Positions 51,401 through 53,126 of a DNA stretch of 53,126 nt are shown here, one piece after another. The stretch is from positions 1 through 53,126 of the forward strand of contig JACSDG010000003.1 of assembly GCA_015660855.1 (NCBI GenBank). Reading direction: 5' to 3'. Numbering within the stretch: position 1 is the stretch's first letter; each line of letters begins with the position of its first letter. Source of the stretch: Magnetococcales bacterium (GTDB taxonomy: Bacteria > Pseudomonadota > Magnetococcia > Magnetococcales > UBA8363). The position numbers were made by a program, and so were the translations under genes. The notes under the pieces are model-generated. The model worked only from the letters and a program-made list of their open reading frames with translations, had not been told where the DNA came from and ran no database searches.

Positions 51401-52928
51401 CGTTGTGGAAGTGTTGACCCGGATTCGCACGCATCATCTGAGTCCCATGAAAGTCATTCTGGAGCGTATGGAGAGTCGGTCTTTCTTTGAAAAATCTTTG
51501 CGGTTGGATGTGCTTTTTCGTGACCTGATCGGTATGGAGCGTTTCATGATGCGTTTGTGGGATGCTTTGGATGAGGAAGATGTTTCGTTGCGGGAGCAGG
51601 ATGTTGTGGATTCGGGGGGAAAAGGCGCCCATGCCAATCCTTTGTTACGCTATCTGGTTTGCAGCCAGGGAGCGTCGCAGTTGACGTTGCTGGATCAAAT
51701 GGGACAACTGGAGGAGCATGCCGACGAAACCCATAAAAAACTCAATGCCATCGTCTTTGTGTTGACTTTTGTGGACAAACTGGCAATCAAGGTCAGGGGG
51801 CAGTTGGAGGAAATTCTTGACATGCAGCATTCGGTGATAGAAATCGATCATCGTAACAGGGCTATGGTGTTGGGTGGTGCGGCGGCGGTTGAACGCAGGT
51901 TTTTGGAGTTCATGGAGAACAATCGTTTGTTTTTCCTCTCCCTCCCTGGGAGGGTCGGTACCCTGTTTGAAAAAGTTGACTCGTTGCTTCAGGATCCTGG
52001 GGTGGCTGAGGCGCATAATGTGGAATTGTTTCGTGGGGTGGAAAGCCGGACGTTCAAGCTGCATCAATTTATGAAACATTCCCTGGAGTTCTTTGATGGC
52101 CGGCGTGATCGGTTGGAATTGCCGCCATCATTCGCGTTTTCCGGCACGGTGGAGGGGGATGTTTCCGGAAACAGGGTGTTGGAAGGTACGTCATTGGGTG
52201 CGGATAGCGACAGTCCTGAGGTTATTGGTCAAACGGTCAAGCGTATTCGTACTTGTTTGCGGGAGATCAGTCTGGCGGAGTGGGATCTCCTGAAATTGCC
52301 GATTCCGCCGCAGTCCGTCATGGAAATATTTGAAGCCAACAGAAATTCTATTGAACGCTCCTGGGTGGAGACCGAAAGGATACAATCCGCGCTGGAGCGG
52401 GGTTCGACGGAGGGGGAGCCGGTCCATTTTGCGTTATTGGGTGAAGATGCCCGTGCCCTGCTGAACACTCTGGATTCCATTCAAAAACAGGTGGTTGTTT
52501 TGCCGATTGTGGATCGTCGTTTGTCCAGTGCTCACGCTGTGGATCCAACAACGGGACGGCGTTTGGTCGATAAGGTGGATGATTTCTGCAAAACCCAGGT
52601 CAGTTCTCGACGATCCATGGAACGGGTGGTGGCGCATCATCCGGTGGAGCTGCGTTTTCCCGGTGTGGGGACTTTCAAAGGGGTTATCCACGATGTCAGC
52701 AAAACCGGGGTTTGCGTCGAGACCGATCAACCGCCGTCAAACGGCCTCAAACAGGAAATGGACGGATCCATCCGTCTGATTTCCGACAAACAAGGTAACA
52801 AGATCAACTGTCGGGTGAAGCGTTTGACTGGACACATGCTGGGTTTGGCGATTGATGAGGCCAGTCAGGCTGGATTTTCCCAGGTGGTGCGCAGGGAAAT
52901 TACCGGGGGTAAGGCGAACGTCGGTTAG
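48450..52928 (+). CDS. Unknown large membrane protein with C-terminal PilZ domain
   Basis: A 1492-residue protein I cannot place in a named family. Four membrane helices are visible near 210-230, 255-272, 302-325 and 593-613. Between the third and fourth lies about 265 residues, probably periplasmic and partly coiled coil (SVKKVVAQLEANTKAFAEV). After the fourth helix some 770 residues of mostly helical cytoplasmic sequence follow. The end is a PilZ domain (about 1385-1480) with RSMER and DVSKTG, both c-di-GMP-binding motifs intact. It starts on the stop codon of the 514-residue gene; an internal ATG 48489 is an alternative start. Inference: a c-di-GMP-controlled envelope machine, perhaps linked to motility, adhesion or export. 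Confidence 0.85.
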   Translation: MGPAENPGSAFFFMAMGTDGKMEYSAEISSDNPLFRHYGRLAEACFSDDQAPGAPVSVFPKGISGIHTGLDSGGYRTGHLEVYADKEQLAFVQKAVDRLRQGLMAEAASFGARSGPSVSLQFKAFREALVSGREAMLNENPFYELTGLIFRLNQTALKNALAADLEGADSALPGTIKVSRSLRHLWGRDGGMIRRREKVRETLGKLLSVGKIGVGLILFVGSSLTTAKAVSDMAQSDWFMAHISAALSGSAHENFRNGVAVLIGVLFSSVILDFKSRLFQGVAESGRVFAGMWEAFQRFPRWMFLSLFLTAFSIWTNYDGIVLLFSKTQDLAYQWGKIEGQVSIALGDPKNPNVANPNSLADLNVAMERTVADAIVRFNQVVLDEMSGAASSGKADKGPRYWAKYFIVQGGYVPGTTDVTRSYKNSTAAVGIDKLLVESRLDFKTPLEEKLRKIVKKYADEYEKTRENVSRDMSVLGQQMVMKNYSLAELNALFALEAYHVNESVKKVVAQLEANTKAFAEVTQELKQVVSEYVALLRRIDQYGIPTNTQYTIDIPVVVPHVEAIDRLKQGGISEAKRRSLEELRQFLFEVYGTILGAGILGLILFLAVFMDLSDPILYSTMVARWGRRDRHFLEDNQQHLQLWEDVFVRRLRSFFVRPEIRPVMPSLSCPGHLVFHYVFHHHLEEIYPHTKDPSVRTTVESLRFWFAELFSNTRMIGVLGYNNRQMAIRRFIRNREVYAPQLINRLFPGFLSPFTPGANHFDLLRLEIASGMAGMEKRFHAELEEIQKRVGAGGSDSGGDGQAKKGVAFWIGRLLTGSFRGLPDPCPMTRNSWLERVAKMRSGTESSQHYLASFVPILKDWLAVSKFPHLQEATIQPLERLLQGIPNRRMLEEALDLQVAYEQLEQLKRALTDIVGLSMFYGEVLDAAGMQAILSSTDFPEIAEIFLFRRQDISVLEKRLEGIKVKLDSVHYVLRALVENQEAVVEVLTRIRTHHLSPMKVILERMESRSFFEKSLRLDVLFRDLIGMERFMMRLWDALDEEDVSLREQDVVDSGGKGAHANPLLRYLVCSQGASQLTLLDQMGQLEEHADETHKKLNAIVFVLTFVDKLAIKVRGQLEEILDMQHSVIEIDHRNRAMVLGGAAAVERRFLEFMENNRLFFLSLPGRVGTLFEKVDSLLQDPGVAEAHNVELFRGVESRTFKLHQFMKHSLEFFDGRRDRLELPPSFAFSGTVEGDVSGNRVLEGTSLGADSDSPEVIGQTVKRIRTCLREISLAEWDLLKLPIPPQSVMEIFEANRNSIERSWVETERIQSALERGSTEGEPVHFALLGEDARALLNTLDSIQKQVVVLPIVDRRLSSAHAVDPTTGRRLVDKVDDFCKTQVSSRRSMERVVAHHPVELRFPGVGTFKGVIHDVSKTGVCVETDQPPSNGLKQEMDGSIRLISDKQGNKINCRVKRLTGHMLGLAIDEASQAGFSQVVRREITGGKANVG

Positions 52929-53126
52929 ATTATTGCGGGGGAACGCGCTTGTCGGTGTACTCCGGGAATACGTCGATTTCCATGTAGCGACCGCCCGGCA
53001 GTTTCGCCTTGATCTGGTGGCTGACCTTGCGGAACCTGTCAATGAAAATGATACACTGGGGTGTAAAAAATTAGTGTAGATCCCCAGCGACTGACCTACC
53101 TCGGACTGCGTTTTTTTAGGCATGGT
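52929..53126 (-). other. Window-edge region with a possible small or broken minus-strand gene
   Basis: On the minus strand a 46-codon open stretch (53070 to the stop at 52930) reads as a plausible protein end (FRKVSHQIKAKLPGG, then RYMEIDVFPEYTDKRVPPQ) but has no start codon. Another frame begins with ATG 53123 (MPKKTQSEVGQSLGIYTN). A frameshift would join the two, so it may be a broken gene or two overlapping fragments. TACACT and AGTGTA form an inverted repeat near 53051-53078. No family recognised. Confidence 0.3.

Noticed and set aside
50370-51632. Long open frame (420 codons) antisense to the 1492-residue PilZ protein
   Set aside because: Low-quality composition and no recognisable motif; the plus strand has clear membrane helices and a PilZ domain in the continuous frame.
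1-53126. Magnetosome genes, insertion sequences, prophage, rRNA or tRNA genes
   Set aside because: I looked for transposase, integrase, mam-type and RNA gene signatures and found none that I could support.

Overview
The window is about 53 kb of a Gram-negative, motile, signalling-rich bacterium, most likely a proteobacterium. The evidence is a System I cytochrome c maturation cluster (ccmEFGH), outer-membrane and lipoprotein genes, two very large hybrid histidine kinases, c-di-GMP proteins (PilZ, HD-GYP) and a long nonulosonic-acid (pseudaminic-type) island of the kind used to glycosylate flagellin. The overall style reminds me of magnetotactic Magnetococcales-like genomes, but no magnetosome gene is present and I hold that placement loosely.

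Layout. 1-5.2 kb: the 3' part of thiL; a PilZ-GAF hybrid kinase; and, divergently, a REC-HD-GYP regulator. 5.3-8.8 kb: a small envelope block (lipoprotein-like alpha/beta hydrolase, Lnb/DUF4105 protein with a barrel-like C-terminus, DUF3015 protein) with a clear terminator. 9.1-12.6 kb: ccmE-F-G-H. 13.0-14.3 kb: a DEAD-box RNA helicase. 14.5-29.2 kb: thirteen genes on the minus strand, mostly overlapping or nearly so. They read in order of transcription as PseB, an SDR-PseC fusion, aldo/keto reductase, sugar isomerase, PseF, radical SAM, class III aminotransferase, PseI, PseG, ATP-grasp ligase, amidohydrolase, methyltransferase and a probable surface-glycan transferase. Five of the six standard pseudaminic acid enzymes are there. 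The acetyltransferase PseH is not recognisable and several unusual enzymes are added, so the product is probably a modified CMP-nonulosonic acid. 29.9-32.2 kb: a second radical SAM enzyme and an MFS transporter, convergent. 32.5-37.4 kb: a 1621-residue membrane hybrid kinase with four PAS domains, one FixL-like. 38.1-42.5 kb: a TPR/glycosyltransferase-like protein and, divergently, a triple-receiver protein with a degenerate cyclase domain. 42.7-52.9 kb: a co-oriented block of a TolC-like lipoprotein ending in a SPOR domain, a CHASE2 adenylate/guanylate cyclase, an unknown 514-residue protein and an unknown 1492-residue membrane protein ending in PilZ.

Threaded through the intergenic spaces is a dispersed GC-rich repeat family. 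A full unit is about 190 bp: a GTAACC-type tip, a C-run followed by a T-run, then G/C hairpins and a T-rich GATTTT track. Two near-complete units face each other at 37669-38117 between convergent genes. Partial or degenerate copies lie near 0.7, 8.9, 16.2, 29.5, 32.3 and 42.6 kb.

Most promising for new biology are the nonulosonic acid island with its SDR-PseC fusion and missing PseH, the 514/1492-residue PilZ membrane pair, and the dispersed repeat family. All functional statements rest on reading motifs by eye; no database search was run.
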